In this document: piece by piece, positions 20,913 through 29,988 of the stretch
Numbering within the stretch: position 1 is the first letter of the stretch
Layout of the letters: the number at the start of each line of letters is the position of its first letter
Assembly: GCA_963776565.1 (NCBI GenBank)
Contig: CAVZNF010000015.1
Coordinates: forward strand, 372,001 to 436,000
Source of the DNA: GMQP-bins7 sp963776565
Lineage (GTDB): Bacteria; Actinomycetota; Thermoleophilia; Gaiellales; Gaiellaceae
Direction: 5' to 3'
DNA length: 64,000 nucleotides
The notes under the pieces: model-generated
Seen by the model: the letters and a program-made list of their open reading frames with translations, nothing else
Told to the model about the DNA's origin: nothing
The model's database searches: none
Made by a program: the position numbers and the translations under genes

Positions 20913-21320
20913 TCAGGTGGCGCGGATCTCGTATCGCGGCAGCCCGTCGTCGGGGAGGATCTCCCACGCTGCGACCGACCGAACGAATGTGTGTGCTTCG
21001 GGCTTGCGGTCGAAGTCGAGGCCGAGTGTGCTCAGGCGCACCGGCGCCATCTCGGACTCGGGCCAGCCGCCGCCGAAGAGGTTCGAGCCGCAGGTCGAGC
21101 AGAACGTCTTTGCTGACCCGCCCTCAGGGGTGAACGACCGGAGGAGCTCCTGTCCCTCGAGGATCCGGATCGCGTCGCTACGGACGCGCCCGCTGACGGT
21201 TCCGTACCCGCCTGAGATGCGCTTGCAGAACTCGCAGTGGCACTGCGACACCGTGACGAACGGCTCCGTCACCTCGAAGCGAACGCCTCCGCAGAGGCAG
21301 CTGCCTTCGAGCGGGCTCAA
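20913..21320 (-). CDS. GFA/CENP-V domain zinc protein
   Basis: 135 residues. Zinc-ligand cysteines are seen as CLCGG near the start, SQCHCEFCKRISGG, and FCSTCGSNLF, the pattern of the glutathione-dependent formaldehyde-activating enzyme-like family. TTG 21320 overlaps the E2 stop (TTGA). Many members of this family have no proven activity, so I call only the fold. Confidence 0.8.
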   Translation of the reverse strand: MSPLEGSCLCGGVRFEVTEPFVTVSQCHCEFCKRISGGYGTVSGRVRSDAIRILEGQELLRSFTPEGGSAKTFCSTCGSNLFGGGWPESEMAPVRLSTLGLDFDRKPEAHTFVRSVAAWEILPDDGLPRYEIRAT

Positions 21321-22832
21321 TACGCAGCCTCGTCCCAGCTCTCGAGCCGGTCGCGGAGGTCGCGGAGACACATTCCCGCGTACGCGCCGTCGACGAGCCG
21401 GTGGTCGTACGTGAGCGTGAGGTTCATCACCGGCCGAATCGCGATCACGTCCGAGCCCATGTCGTCCTGGATGACCCACGGGCGCTTCACGAGCGCGTAC
21501 GTCCCGAGGATCGCCGACTGCGGCTGGTTGATGATCGGCGTGCCGTGGAACGTCCCGAAGCTGCCGGGGTTCGTGATCGTGAACGTGCCGCCCTGGACGT
21601 CGTCGGGTAGGAGCTTCTTGGTGCGAGCGCGCTCCGCAATGTCCTGAATTGCGCGCGCGGTGCCGGTCAGGTTGAGGTCCTGCGCGTTGCGAATGACGGG
21701 GACGATGAGACCCTTGCCCTCGTCGAGCGCAACGGCGATCCCGAGGTTGACGTACGGCCGCGTGACGATGCTCTGCCCGCGCAGCTCGCCGTTCACCCAC
21801 GGGTAGTCGAGGAGCGTGTCCACCGTCGCACGTGCGATGAACGCGAGGTAGGTCAGGTTGACCTTCTGCGCCGCGAGCTCCGGCTTGAGCTTCGCCCGGA
21901 GCGCGACCACGCGGGCCATGTCGACCTCGATCGCGCTCGTGACGTGCGCGGCGGTGTCGACCGACCGGCGCATGTGCTGCATCACGCCGCGTCGCATCGC
22001 CGTCATCGGCTCGAGCTCCTCGCCCGGCGCGAGAGCCGGCTCTTCGGCCGGAGCCGCGGTTGCCGCGACGGGGGCTGGAGCTGTGACCGGCGGCGGTGCC
22101 GCCGCTGGCGCTGGGGCTGGGGCTGCGACAGCCGCCACGGGTGCCGGCTCGGGTGGTGCGGGAGCAGGCGCTGGCGCCGGCTCCGGAGCTGCGGCGACGG
22201 GCTCGGGAGCGGGAGCCGGGGCAGGAGGAGGCGGTGCAGCCGGCGCGGGCGGAGGCGCTGCTGCAGCGCCCGACTCGATGAAGGTCATGATGTCCTTCTT
22301 CGTGACTCGCCCGCCGGTGCCGGTGCCCGGAACGGTCGAGGGGTCGATGCCGTGCTCGGCGGCGATGCGCGCAACGACCGGGGAGACGAATGTCTTTCCG
22401 TTCCCTGTGGCGGCGGGCGCGACAGGCGCGGGTGCGGCGGCAGGCTCGGCGGCCGGTGCGGCAGCGGGAGCCGGAGGCGCAGGAGCGGCCGCCACCGGCT
22501 CGGGCGGCGTAGGCACCGGCTCGGGCGGCGGGCAGGGGGGCGGCGGGAGCGGGCTCGACGGGCGCGGGCGCAGGTGCGACGCCAGCCGGCGTGATGACGG
22601 CGAGGACTGTCCCGACCTCGACCGTCTCACCCTCTTGCACGAGGATCTGAGCGACGACTCCCTCTGCAGGGCTCGGCACCTCGGTGTCGACCTTGTCCGT
22701 GGAGATCTCCAGCAGCGGCTCGTCGCGGCCGATCGCCTCGCCGACCTGCTTGAGCCACTTCGTGACCGTTCCTTCGGAGACGGAGACGCCCATCTGGGGC
22801 ATCACGACTTCGGTCTGGGTTCCTGTCGACAC
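21317..22832 (-). CDS. 2-oxoacid dehydrogenase E2 (dihydrolipoyl acyltransferase), apparent frameshift
   Basis: Core enzyme of a pyruvate or branched-chain 2-oxoacid dehydrogenase complex. In order: lipoyl domain with LLEISTDKVDTEVPSPAEG (lipoyl-lysine in TDKVD), a long Ala/Pro linker, the peripheral-subunit-binding domain (SPVVARIAAEHGIDPSTVPG), a second Ala/Pro linker, then the catalytic domain with the active-site His in TYDHRLVDGAYAG. The frame changes inside the first linker near the run of six G at about 22535-22540, consistent with one extra base. GTG 22832 has GGAGG eight bases upstream. Confidence 0.92.
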
Positions 22833-22840
22833 CGTTCCTC

Positions 22841-23815
22841 CTAGTACGCGGCGAGATCTCTCAGAGCGTTCACGACGTCTTCGACCTGCGGGATGAAGGC
22901 TTTCTCGAGCGGTGGCGAGAACGGCACCGGCGTGTCCGGTGCGGCCAGGCGCATGACCGGCGCGTCGAGGTGCTCGAACGCCTCCTCGGCGATCGTCGCT
23001 GCGATCTCGGCGCCGAAGCCTCCGGTGCGCGTGTCCTCGTGGAGCACGAGAACCTTGGAGCAGCGCTGCACGCCTTCCAGCACGCGCTCCTTGTCCCACG
23101 GGATGAGCGTGCGCAGATCGAGGACCTCGACCTCGAAGCCCTCCTTCGCGAGCTCCGCGGCTGCGTCCGTCGCCGTGTGCACCATCGCGCCCCACGTCAC
23201 GACGGTCGCGTCGTCGCCCGGCCGATGCACGTTGGCGTAGCCGAACGGCACGGTATAGCGATCCTCCGGCACCTCGCCCTTGATGCGGCGATAGAGGTGC
23301 TTGTGCTCGAAGAAGAGGACGGGGTTCGGATCCTCGATCGCGCTGGCCAGCAGGCCTTTCGCGTCGTGCGGTGTTGCGGGACAGACGACCTTGAGCCCAG
23401 GGATGTGTGCGAAGGAGCTCTCCGGGTTCTGGGAGTGGAACGGCCCGCCCGAGAACCCGCCGCCCGACGGGAGCCGCACGACGATCGGAATCGGTGTGCC
23501 GCCGCGGAAGAACTGCTTCGCGGCGACGGTCACGAGTTGGTCCCACGCGCACGAGATGAAGTCGGCGAACTGCATCTCGGCCACCGGCCGCAGGCCCATC
23601 AGCGCCGCACCGGTCGCGCCGCCGACGATCGCGGTCTCGGAGAGCGGCGTGTCGATGACGCGCCAAGGCCCGAACTCCTCCTGGAACCCGAGCGACACCT
23701 TGAACGCTCCTCCGTACACGCCGACGTCCTCGCCGAGGACGAAGACGCGCGGGTCGCGTCGCATCTCGAGACGCAGGGCGTCCGAGATCGCCTGGATGTA
23801 GGTCATCTCAGCCAT
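22841..23815 (-). CDS. 2-oxoacid dehydrogenase E1 beta subunit
   Basis: Forms the alpha2beta2 TPP-dependent E1 with the upstream gene. 324 residues from ATG 23815. Landmarks: VFVLGEDVGVYGGAF (TPP-contacting Glu), DTPLSETAIVGGATGAA, EMQFADFI and LRTLIPWDKE. Intact. Which oxoacid is used (pyruvate or branched-chain) cannot be fixed by eye. Confidence 0.94.
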   Translation of the reverse strand: MAEMTYIQAISDALRLEMRRDPRVFVLGEDVGVYGGAFKVSLGFQEEFGPWRVIDTPLSETAIVGGATGAALMGLRPVAEMQFADFISCAWDQLVTVAAKQFFRGGTPIPIVVRLPSGGGFSGGPFHSQNPESSFAHIPGLKVVCPATPHDAKGLLASAIEDPNPVLFFEHKHLYRRIKGEVPEDRYTVPFGYANVHRPGDDATVVTWGAMVHTATDAAAELAKEGFEVEVLDLRTLIPWDKERVLEGVQRCSKVLVLHEDTRTGGFGAEIAATIAEEAFEHLDAPVMRLAAPDTPVPFSPPLEKAFIPQVEDVVNALRDLAAY

Positions 23816-23817
23816 GG

Positions 23818-24861
23818 CTACTTGTGGTGTGGCGTGTCGAGGTCTTCCTGCGACGCGAAGACGCTGCCTTCGAGCGTCGCGGGATCGGGCAGCGGCGACT
23901 CGTCGGCACGGTCGAGCGCGTCGTTCAGGAGCCGCTTGACGACGGACGTGATGTCGCTCTCCTCCTCGTCGGTCATCTCCGCGTGATCGTGCAGCCACGT
24001 GCGGTAGCGCTCGATCGGGTCGTACGCGGCCCACTGCTCGAACATCTCCTTGGGGACGTAGAAGGCGTCGTCGTGCACGGCATGGCCTTCCATGCGGAGC
24101 GTGAGGCATTCGAGGAGCGTCGGCCCGCCGCCCTCGCGCGCCTTCTCGACAGCTCGGCGCGCCTCGCGGTAGACCGCGAGCACGTCGGTCCCGTCGACGA
24201 CGACGCCCTCGAACCCGTACGCGGCAGCGCGGTCGGCGATGTGCTCGACCGGGTAGGAGAGATACGTCGGCGTCGAGTACGCCCACTGGTTGTTGTCGCA
24301 CACGAACACAATCGGAAGCTGGCGGACGCCCGCGAAGTTCATCGCCTCGTGCGCGTCGCCGCGCCCGGCGGCGCCTTCACCGAACCAGCCGACGGCGACC
24401 CTGCGGTCACCGCGGATCTTGAACGCGAGCGCCATTCCCGTCGCAACCGGGAGCATCGCAGGCAGGTGGGAGACCATCGTGTGCATTCCGAGCTCGGCGA
24501 CGGCCATGTGCACGTTGCCGTCGCGTCCTCGCGTCGGGCCGCCCTCGCGCCCCATGTACTGGGCGAAGACGCGCCACGGCTCGACGCCGCGCGTGACGTG
24601 GACGCCCATGTCGCGGTGCAGCGGCGTGCCGACGTCGTTCGGGCCCATCGCCGTTGCGACCCCGACCGCCGCGCCCTCGTTGCCTCGCCCGGTGTAGAAG
24701 GAGCCGGGGATCTTCCCCTGCTTGTAGAGGATGTGGCCGCGCTCCTCGATGCCGCGGGTGATGAGCATGTGGCGGTAGATCCCGAGGAGGTCCTCGCGGT
24801 CCAGCCCTGCGTCCTTCACCTCCTGGAGCGAGCCCACGGGCTCGGCTTCACGTACGGCCAT
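23818..24861 (-). CDS. 2-oxoacid dehydrogenase E1 alpha subunit
   Basis: TPP-binding decarboxylase subunit, 347 residues. The TPP motif is split between GWFGEGAAGRGDAHEAMN and VFVCDNNQWAYS. GKIPGSFYTGRGNEGAAVG and the phosphorylation-loop-like YGFEGVVVDG are typical. First gene of the E1 alpha-E1 beta-E2-GFA-VOC-lipB-cupin run, whose junctions are tight or overlapping; the promoter is probably in 24862-24946 (TAGAGT on the coding strand about 35 bases upstream, and GGGGAG as ribosome-binding site). Confidence 0.93.
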   Translation of the reverse strand: MAVREAEPVGSLQEVKDAGLDREDLLGIYRHMLITRGIEERGHILYKQGKIPGSFYTGRGNEGAAVGVATAMGPNDVGTPLHRDMGVHVTRGVEPWRVFAQYMGREGGPTRGRDGNVHMAVAELGMHTMVSHLPAMLPVATGMALAFKIRGDRRVAVGWFGEGAAGRGDAHEAMNFAGVRQLPIVFVCDNNQWAYSTPTYLSYPVEHIADRAAAYGFEGVVVDGTDVLAVYREARRAVEKAREGGGPTLLECLTLRMEGHAVHDDAFYVPKEMFEQWAAYDPIERYRTWLHDHAEMTDEEESDITSVVKRLLNDALDRADESPLPDPATLEGSVFASQEDLDTPHHK

Positions 24862-24946
24862 ACGGCGATCTCCCCGTCGTCCGGTTGACGGTTCCCCACT
24901 CTAACGACTGCGTCCGTCGCCCCTCTCGGGTCTACAGTGGCCGCAG

Positions 24947-25228
24947 ATGGCACCTGCGAAACGCAACTGGATTCAGGAGGAGCGGCGGAAGACGCTCGGC
25001 GACTGGGTCGCCTTCTGCCTCACGTGCGGACACACGCTGCGCTACTTCCTCGACGACGAGGGCGAGCTGCCGGCGGCGTGCCCGCAATGCGGCGGTGAGC
25101 TGCGTCATCGCTGTCCCAGCTGCTCGGCGCCGATCGCGTCGGCGTTCGCCGTCGCGTGCGAGGAGTGCGACGCACCGATACGCGCGCCCGAGCTCTTCGG
25201 AACGACGATCCGCCGCCCGGGCAAGTAG
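24947..25228 (+). CDS. Small zinc-ribbon protein of unknown function
   Basis: 93 residues with four CxxC knuckles: CLTCGH, CPQCGG, CPSCSA and CEECDA, enough for two zinc ribbons. The basic N-terminus (KRNWIQEERRKTLGDW) precedes them. Role unknown; nucleic-acid or protein binding is possible. ATG 24947 lies eight bases after TACAGT (24933-24938). Convergent with the ASCH gene with no gap. Confidence 0.65.
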   Translation: MAPAKRNWIQEERRKTLGDWVAFCLTCGHTLRYFLDDEGELPAACPQCGGELRHRCPSCSAPIASAFAVACEECDAPIRAPELFGTTIRRPGK

Positions 25229-25579
25229 CTAAGTGATCTGAGAGAACCGGATCAGCGTGACGATCTCGTCTTCCGCGACCTCGCGGTTGTAGAGCTGGCT
25301 CAGGAACCAGAGCATCTCGTCCACGCGGCGGATCTGCGGGTTGTCGTGCTCGATCTCCCGCGGTGAGAGCTCGCCGAGCGCCTTGACCTCCACCTTGTCG
25401 ATCACCGCGTCGAAGATCCGCTCGCGCTGCCCGTAGCGCGCCCCGCAGAGCACCGTCACGATCATGCCCTTCCGGTACTTCGCCGACTTGTCGCCCAGTC
25501 TGATCGTCGCGGTCTTGCGGCCGGTGCGCAGCTGCTCGGCGACGGCGGGGTTGTAGAAGTTGAGGGCGAACGTCGGCAT
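25229..25579 (-). CDS. ASCH/PUA-like domain protein
   Basis: 116 residues. The start (LNFYNPAVAEQLRTGRKTATIRLGD) and the beta-rich middle (GMIVTVLCGARYGQRERIFDAVI) fit the ASCH superfamily, an RNA-binding-like fold. Precise function unknown. Intact, downstream of the NUDIX gene on the same strand. Confidence 0.65.
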   Translation of the reverse strand: MPTFALNFYNPAVAEQLRTGRKTATIRLGDKSAKYRKGMIVTVLCGARYGQRERIFDAVIDKVEVKALGELSPREIEHDNPQIRRVDEMLWFLSQLYNREVAEDEIVTLIRFSQIT

Positions 25580-25593
25580 CGGCGGCCGCGCAA

Positions 25594-26035
25594 CTATAGA
25601 GGGTCGCCTGCGAGCATCTCGGCCGCTTTCACGGCCATGTCACGTTCGCCCTTGTATGCGAGCAGCCTGGGCGCGTGCTCGAGCTCGAGCCACCGTGCTT
25701 CTGCCACTTCGATCTCCATTCCGGGCGGCAGCGACCCGATTCGCCCGCTTCGCGCGTGCGCCAGGAAGAAGCTCACGACCTTGAAGATGCGCTCGCCGTC
25801 CCAGGTGTAGACGTAGCGGACGTCACCGAGCTTCGCTCCGATGCGGCCATGCACGCCGGTCTCCTCGAACCCCTCGCGAAGCGCGGTGTCGGCGGGCTTC
25901 TCCCCGTGATCGACGAGGCCTTTCGGCAGCGCCCAGGTCCCCGGCGGCTTCCCCTGCGGCCAGCACGGCCGCGAACCACCAGCGCCCGCGCATCCGCCGG
26001 ACGAGCACGACCCCGGCGGAGAACTCGCGGCGCAT
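25594..26035 (-). CDS. NUDIX hydrolase (apparent frameshift)
   Basis: Pyrophosphohydrolase of the NUDIX fold. The NUDIX box is complete: G-x5-E-x7-REGFEETGV in GLVDHGEKPADTALREGF and following residues. The start (MRREFSAGVVLVRRM) is in another frame; one extra base near 25965-25970 separates WWFAAVL from PQGKPPGTWALPKG. Repaired length about 146 residues. Substrate not predictable. Confidence 0.82.
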
Positions 26036-26101
26036 TCCGACTTTGTAACACCCTTTCCCAACCGAGTCACGGAATCTGAGCCGGATCGACTCAATTTGGC
26101 T

Positions 26102-26129
26102 TTGCGCAACGTGCGGCGCGTGCTAGGGT
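26102..26129 (+). promoter_or_regulatory. Probable groESL promoter
   Basis: TTGCGC (26102-26107) and TAGGGT (26124-26129) are spaced by 16 bases; the CIRCE operator begins about five bases after the -10 element, where the transcript would start. Confidence 0.55.
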
Positions 26130-26133
26130 GGGT

Positions 26134-26160
26134 CTGGCACTCTCATAGGCCGAGTGCCAG
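26134..26160. promoter_or_regulatory. CIRCE operator (HrcA site)
   Basis: Perfect inverted repeat CTGGCACTC, nine-base spacer, GAGTGCCAG. The inner seven bases of each arm (GCACTC/GAGTGC) and the nine-base spacing match the CIRCE consensus; the outer bases CTG/CAG replace the usual TTA/TAA. Its position just before groES predicts HrcA repression released by heat shock. Confidence 0.93.
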
Positions 26161-26196
26161 TGTTGTCACAAACTCCGTATCAAGGAGGACTGTCGA

Positions 26197-26532
26197 ATGG
26201 ATCTGCAGCCACTGGGTGATCGCTTGATCGTGGAGGTCCTCGATGAGGACGAGATCACAGTTAGCGGCATCGTGCTGCCCGACACGGCGAAGGAGAAGCC
26301 GCAGCGCGGCAACGTCCTCGCAGTCGGCCCCGGCTCGCGTGACGAGGACGGGAAGTACATCAAGATGGATGTCGAGGTCGGCGACGAGATCATCTTTTCC
26401 AAGTACGGCGGAACAGAGATCAAGGTCGGCGCCGACGACGTGCTCATTCTCCGCGAGTCGGACGTTCTCGCGAAGGTCGTAACCACAGGCAGCAAGGGCA
26501 AGAAGAAGCAGCTTGCCGGCGCGGCCGCCTAG
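26197..26532 (+). CDS. groES: Co-chaperonin GroES
   Basis: Lid of the GroEL folding chamber, 111 residues. PLGDRLIVEVLDEDE and the mobile-loop region SGIVLPDTAKEKPQ are typical; a short basic tail (SKGKKKQLAGAAA) extends past the usual end of about 97 residues. AAGGAGG precedes ATG 26197. groEL follows after 23 bases. Confidence 0.97.
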   Translation: MDLQPLGDRLIVEVLDEDEITVSGIVLPDTAKEKPQRGNVLAVGPGSRDEDGKYIKMDVEVGDEIIFSKYGGTEIKVGADDVLILRESDVLAKVVTTGSKGKKKQLAGAAA

Positions 26533-26555
26533 CTCGTTTCAGGAGGAGTAAATAG

Positions 26556-28185
<1,630 letters not shown>

Positions 28186-28229
28186 GCCGATCGCCTAGAC
28201 TCGGGTCCCTTCCCTGATCCGACACGTCG

Positions 28230-28260
28230 AAGGGCCGGCATCGCCGGCCCTTCGCGTTTT
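28230..28260 (+). terminator. groESL terminator
   Basis: AAGGGCCGGC (28230-28239), loop ATC, GCCGGCCCTT (28243-28252), then CGCGTTTT: a ten-base-pair GC-rich stem followed by a short T run, 45 bases after the repaired groEL stop. Confidence 0.9.
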
Positions 28261-28361
28261 CAGCCGTTCGTATGCGTGTTCTGACGAGCGCCCAGAACAC
28301 GTGGTGAGGCGGTGGCCTGTGACTGCGCTCGAACCGGATCGTGCTCGTCTGCGCAAAAGAA

Positions 28362-28463
28362 GAGTGGCCGCTGGGACGGCCACTCAAGGGGGAAGAACTG
28401 GGGAGGATTGGGTTACCCAGGTTTTCGTCGGAACGGCTCTGACCTCGTCCCCCTTTCGGGGGA
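28362..28463. other. Two hairpins in the groEL-oxidoreductase gap
   Basis: The gap 28261-28475 holds no convincing gene. It contains GAGTGGCC (28362-28369) pairing with GGCCACTC (28378-28385), and TCCCCC/GGGGGA around TTTC at 28448-28463. The second lies just after the minus-strand oxidoreductase stop and may be its terminator. No riboswitch family was recognised. Confidence 0.45.
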
Positions 28464-28475
28464 ATCGTCGGTCCG

Positions 28476-29093
28476 TCAGAACCCGTACCGCTCCTCCTTG
28501 AACGGATCGGCGTCGTTGTGGTAGCCGTAGCGCTCCCAGAAGCCGGGGCGGTCGTTCGCGGTGAGCTCGATCCCACGGAGCCACTTCGCGCTCTTCCAGA
28601 AGTACTTCCCGGGGATCACGAGGCGGAGCGGGCCGCCGTGCTCGGGCGTGAGCGGCTCGCCGTCGGCGTGGGTCGCGAGGAGCGACAGCGGGTCACGAAG
28701 GAACGAGATGGGCACATTCGCGGTATAGCCCTCTTCGGCGTGCGCGACAACGAAGCGTGCGGACTCGAGCGGCTTCACGAGCGGCTCGAGCGCGCTCCAG
28801 TGGATGCCCTCGAAGGTGACGTCGAAGCGGCTCCAGCGCGTGACGCAGTGGATGTCCTGGGTGTGGGTCGTCCGTGGGAGCGCGTTCAGCTCGTCCCACG
28901 AGATCCGGATCGGATTCTCGACTTCTCCCGAGACGACGAAGTCCCAGGTCGCGAGGTCGGTGCGCGGGATCGAGCCGGCGTGCAGGACCGGCCATTTCTC
29001 GGTCAGGTACTGGCCGGGTGGCAGGCGCGCAGGGTCGTAGCCTGCGTCGATGACCTTTCGCTCCGCTCTGCCCCGGAACACGGCTGCCAACAC
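28476..29093 (-). CDS. Sulfite-oxidase-fold molybdopterin protein (YedY/MsrP-like)
   Basis: About 205 residues. The molybdopterin-fold sequence is clear: DFVVSGEVENPIRISWDEL, the Cys ligand segment TQDIHCVTRWSRFDVTFEG, and HGGPLRLVIPGKYFWKSAKW. It is the catalytic domain only, with no Tat signal and no dimerisation domain, so it is probably cytoplasmic or its N-terminus is elsewhere. Starts GTG 29093 or 29081; the divergent ygfZ starts 8 bases away, so promoters must overlap coding sequence. Confidence 0.82.
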   Translation of the reverse strand: MLAAVFRGRAERKVIDAGYDPARLPPGQYLTEKWPVLHAGSIPRTDLATWDFVVSGEVENPIRISWDELNALPRTTHTQDIHCVTRWSRFDVTFEGIHWSALEPLVKPLESARFVVAHAEEGYTANVPISFLRDPLSLLATHADGEPLTPEHGGPLRLVIPGKYFWKSAKWLRGIELTANDRPGFWERYGYHNDADPFKEERYGF

Positions 29094-29100
29094 TAGTTCG

Positions 29101-29905
29101 ATGGAGCTTACGGCGATGCGAATCGCGCGACGGCCACGCGACTTCGTGGGCGTGCGCGGGCCGGACGCCGCCTCGTACCTACAGGCGATGGTGTCGAACG
29201 ACGTCGAGGCGCTCGACGTCGGCGGATCGTGCGAGGCGCTGCTCCTGACGGCGAAGGCGCGTGTGATCGCACCGCTCGTCGTGCTCCGTCGTGGCGTCGA
29301 CGACTTCCTCGTGCTCACGGAGGAGGGCCTAGGTGAGCGCGTGCGCTCGACCCTCCTCCGCTCGCGGTTCGCGGCGAAGTGCGAGATCGCCGTCGAGGAG
29401 CACACCTCGTCGGTCGTCCTCGGCGGAGAGCGATGGCATCCCGACGACGGACTACGGAGTGCCGGCCGTCGAGGTCCTCGACGAGGCGGTCGAGCCCTCG
29501 ATCGACGACGCCGAGCTCGAGCTCCTACGCATACGCGCGGGGACGCCCCGCTTCGGCCGCGAGATCGACGATCGCGTGCTTCCCGCCGAAGCCGGGCTCG
29601 ACCAGCGCGCCGTCGACTTCGAGAAAGGGTGCTATCCGGGCCAGGAGCCGATCGCGCGCCAGCACTACCGCGGTCGCGTGAACCGGACCCTGCGGGTCCT
29701 CCAGATCGACGGCGAGGAGCTACCCGAATACGACGCGGAGCTTGAGCTCGACGGCAAAGCCGTCGGTCGCGTCACGAGCGCCGCACGCGACGGCGACGGC
29801 ATCGTTGCTCTCGGCTACGTGCGGGTGGAGGTTCCCGGCGAGGCGGTGCTCCGCCTCGGGACGCGCTCGGTGAGGCAGCTAGACTTGCCGTCCCCGCGCC
29901 CGTAG
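29101..29905 (+). CDS. ygfZ: YgfZ/GcvT-domain folate-binding protein (apparent frameshift)
   Basis: Folate-dependent Fe-S assembly/repair factor. The diagnostic motif is KGCYPGQEPIAR near residue 180, with the conserved Cys. The N-terminal domain (DFVGVRGPDAASYLQAMVSND) is in one frame and the rest in another; one extra base near 29430-29440 separates SVVLGG from SDGIPTTDYGVPA. The final codons and the TAG stop (29903-29905) lie inside the tRNA-Arg gene that begins at 29896. Confidence 0.87.
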
Positions 29906-29968
29906 CTCAGGGGATAGAGCGCTGCCCTGCGGAGGCAGAGGCCGCAAGTTCGAATCTTGCCGGGCGCA
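29896..29968 (+). tRNA. tRNA-Arg, anticodon GCG
   Basis: 73-base cloverleaf: acceptor GCGCCCG/CGGGCGC plus discriminator A, D stem GCTC/GAGC, anticodon stem CTGCC/GGCAG with loop CTGCGGA, T arm GCAAG-TTCGAAT-CTTGC. Anticodon at 29929-29931 is GCG, reading CGC. CCA is not encoded. Most bacteria read CGN with an ACG anticodon deaminated to ICG, so GCG is uncommon. The first ten bases overlap the end of ygfZ. Confidence 0.93.
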
Positions 29969-29988
29969 TCGAGTCGTGCTCGCCACAG

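Noticed and set aside
22040..22560. Repetitive Ala/Pro-coding tract as a possible DNA repeat or CRISPR-like array
   Set aside because: It is the flexible inter-domain linker of E2; repeats are codon-level, irregular and without spacers.
20913..23666. 917-codon minus frame covering GFA, E2 and part of E1 beta
   Set aside because: Only its ends match real proteins (GFA end and E2 lipoyl domain); the middle is another frame's shadow, joined by the linker frameshift.
28186..28475. Riboswitch or small RNA in the gap after groEL
   Set aside because: Only a terminator and two simple hairpins are visible; no known riboswitch core or promoter-terminator pair for an sRNA was recognised.
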